From Caryophanales bacterium UBA5732 (lineage in GTDB: Bacteria > Bacillota_I > Bacilli_A > Izemoplasmatales > Hujiaoplasmataceae): 5,136 nucleotides of DNA. Both the position numbers and the translations under genes were made by a program. Below, piece after piece: positions 3,663-5,136 of the stretch; the first letter of the stretch is position 1, and the number at the start of each line of letters is the position of its first letter. Below the pieces are notes generated by a model that saw only the letters and a list, made by a program, of their open reading frames with translations, was not told the DNA's origin and did not search any database. The DNA is taken from positions 2,901-8,036 of the forward strand of contig DIGC01000046.1 of the NCBI GenBank assembly GCA_002419445.1, given 5' to 3'.

Positions 3663-5136
3663 ATGAATTATAAAAATATTATCGCAAAAATGTCAATTGA
3701 TGAAAAAGCAGCTTTAATGTCAGGTAAAGATTTTTGGACTACAGTTAATATCGATCATCTTGGTATACCCAGTATTTTTTTATCAGATGGGCCACATGGC
3801 CTAAGAAAACAAGCTCTGTCAACTGATCATCTCGGGTTGAATGTGGGAATTCCTTCAACTTGTTTTCCAACATCCGCTACAGTGGCTAATAGTTGGGACC
3901 CTACATTAGGCGAAGAAATGGCTAAATATTTAGGTAAAGAAGCGGTTGCTTTAAAAGTGCACGTGCTTCTTGGGCCTGGAACTAACATTAAAAGAAATCC
4001 ACTTTGTGGAAGAAATTTTGAATATTTTAGCGAAGATCCTTTACTAGCGGGGAAAATGTCAGCGGCTTATATTAGAGGAATTCAATCAAACGGAATTTCT
4101 GCTTGCTTAAAACATTTTGCCGCAAACAATCAAGAATTCAGAAGAATGGCAATTAACTCCATAATTGATGAAAGAACTTTAAGAGAAATTTACTTGAAAC
4201 CTTTTGAGATTGGCATTAAAGAGGGTAATCTTAAAGCGCTAATGTCATCATATAATATGGTTAATGGTTTTTACACTAATGAGAATATCCACTTAATGAA
4301 AGACATATTGAGAGATGAATGGGGATTTGAAGGAGTCGTTGTCACGGATTGGGGTGGATCGAATGACCATATTAAAGGGTTAATCGCAGGAAATTCTCTA
4401 GAAATGCCGTCCAACAGTTTTCAAACAAGTAAAGAAATTCTCGAAGCCATCAAAAATAAAGATATTGATGAAGCCGTTTTGGATGAAAATGTCGATCGTT
4501 TATTGACTTTGATTTTCGATACTGATAAAGCAATTGTAAATAATGACATTTCATTTGATGTGGAAAATCATCATTTATTTGCACAACGCGTTGCGGAAGA
4601 ATCCATGGTTTTACTTAAAAATGAAAATGATTTATTGCCTTTAAATAAAATAGATAAAATTGCGGTTATTGGCGATTTTGCTCAAAAGCCAAGATATCAA
4701 GGAGCTGGTTCTTCTATTGTCAATCCAACGAAACTCGATAATACTGTCTCTGTAATTAATGAATATGAAATTAATTATGTGGGTTTCGAACCAGGTTACA
4801 AGAGATATGGCAAGAAGAGTAATAAACTAATCAATAGAGCTCTCAAATTGGCTAAAAAAGCTGATGTTATTCTTTTGTATCTAGGATTAGACGAGTTTAG
4901 CGAAGTTGAAGGCATGGATCGCAAAAACATGAAAATTCCCGCAAATCAACTTGAACTTTTTAATCGACTGAATAATCTAAACAAAAAAATTGTCATTGTT
5001 TTATCTTGTGGCAGTGCTATCGAAATGGATTTTGCCGATTCTGCAAACGCAATACTTCACACCTATTTAAGTGGTCAAGCTGGAGCTAAAGCAGTTTTAA
5101 ATGTTTTGACAGGAAGAGTTAATCCAAATGGAAAAT
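3663..5136 (+). CDS. Glycoside hydrolase family 3 beta-glucosidase-like enzyme (partial, 3' end outside window)
   Basis: Hydrolyses terminal beta-linked sugars, most likely beta-glucosides, by a retaining mechanism. The 491 visible residues begin with the GH3 barrel: SDGPHGLR (41-48), GPGTNIKRNPLCGRNFEYFSEDP (104-126 region, substrate-binding Arg117/Asn118), CLKHFAANNQE (148-158, Lys150-His151) and the nucleophile Asp229 in VVTDWGG (226-232). The second domain starts near 310 with VAEESMVLLKN, then IAVIGDF (333-339) and the QGAGSS loop. It continues to LGLDEFSEVEGMDR (407-420), where Glu416 or Glu414 is the candidate acid/base. No signal peptide is present, so it is cytoplasmic and probably acts on imported oligosaccharides or phosphate-free glucosides. 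No PA14 insertion is seen in the visible part. Relatives of this type run to about 700-800 residues, so the C-terminal domain lies beyond the right edge. BglX/BglB-type names fit; xylosidase or N-acetylglucosaminidase specificity cannot be fully excluded. Confidence 0.95.
   Translation, partial: MNYKNIIAKMSIDEKAALMSGKDFWTTVNIDHLGIPSIFLSDGPHGLRKQALSTDHLGLNVGIPSTCFPTSATVANSWDPTLGEEMAKYLGKEAVALKVHVLLGPGTNIKRNPLCGRNFEYFSEDPLLAGKMSAAYIRGIQSNGISACLKHFAANNQEFRRMAINSIIDERTLREIYLKPFEIGIKEGNLKALMSSYNMVNGFYTNENIHLMKDILRDEWGFEGVVVTDWGGSNDHIKGLIAGNSLEMPSNSFQTSKEILEAIKNKDIDEAVLDENVDRLLTLIFDTDKAIVNNDISFDVENHHLFAQRVAEESMVLLKNENDLLPLNKIDKIAVIGDFAQKPRYQGAGSSIVNPTKLDNTVSVINEYEINYVGFEPGYKRYGKKSNKLINRALKLAKKADVILLYLGLDEFSEVEGMDRKNMKIPANQLELFNRLNNLNKKIVIVLSCGSAIEMDFADSANAILHTYLSGQAGAKAVLNVLTGRVNPNGK

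Noticed and set aside
1..5136. Mobile element, CRISPR array, toxin-antitoxin or phage-defence system
   Set aside because: All sequence is accounted for by seven recognisable genes and short regulatory gaps. No transposase, direct-repeat array, attachment site or defence gene is visible.

Overview
The window is AT-rich DNA, roughly one third GC by eye, with compact gene packing and short leaders. It carries Firmicutes-type genes: bS16 followed by KhpA, a type 2 peptide deformylase, and a YlbG/DUF2129 protein. All five Trp codons I located (four in the GH3 gene, one in rpsP) are TGG, and no gene needs TGA as a sense codon. This argues for the standard bacterial code and against a Mycoplasma/Spiroplasma-type code. 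A low-GC Bacillota or an Acholeplasma-like/early-branching Mollicutes lineage fits best. The exact taxon is inference.

Layout. Bases 1-2782 are all on the minus strand. Read in transcription order they are: a DUF2129 (YlbG-like) gene with its own extended -10 promoter and a strong terminator; then an operon of rpsP (bS16), khpA (KH-domain RNA chaperone) and a DUF523/TudS-like Fe-S protein, driven by a perfect-consensus promoter and closed by a weak AT-rich terminator; then a DEAD-box RNA helicase with a DbpA-type RNA-binding C-terminus, cut off by the left edge. Bases 2783-2910 are a divergent promoter region. The plus strand then carries def (peptide deformylase) with its terminator. After a 176-base intergenic region comes a cytoplasmic glycoside hydrolase family 3 beta-glucosidase, cut off by the right edge.

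How the genes fit together. Five of the seven genes are translation or RNA-metabolism housekeeping functions or are usually found near them (helicase, KhpA, bS16, deformylase, and the uncharacterised DUF2129 protein). DUF523/TudS sits in the slot after khpA where many Firmicutes carry rimM-trmD. The GH3 enzyme is the only carbohydrate-utilisation gene and probably marks the edge of a separate, sugar-responsive unit. There is no stretch longer than about 180 bases without a gene, and I saw no mobile element, CRISPR array, tRNA or rRNA.

I found no previously undescribed multi-gene system. The most interesting features are regulatory. One is a terminator whose 3' stem arm doubles as the -35 box of a perfect extended -10 promoter for rpsP. 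Another is the repeated TGTTATAAT promoter core. A third is an imperfect palindrome at the predicted start site of the GH3 gene. The operon position of the DUF523 gene is also worth attention.
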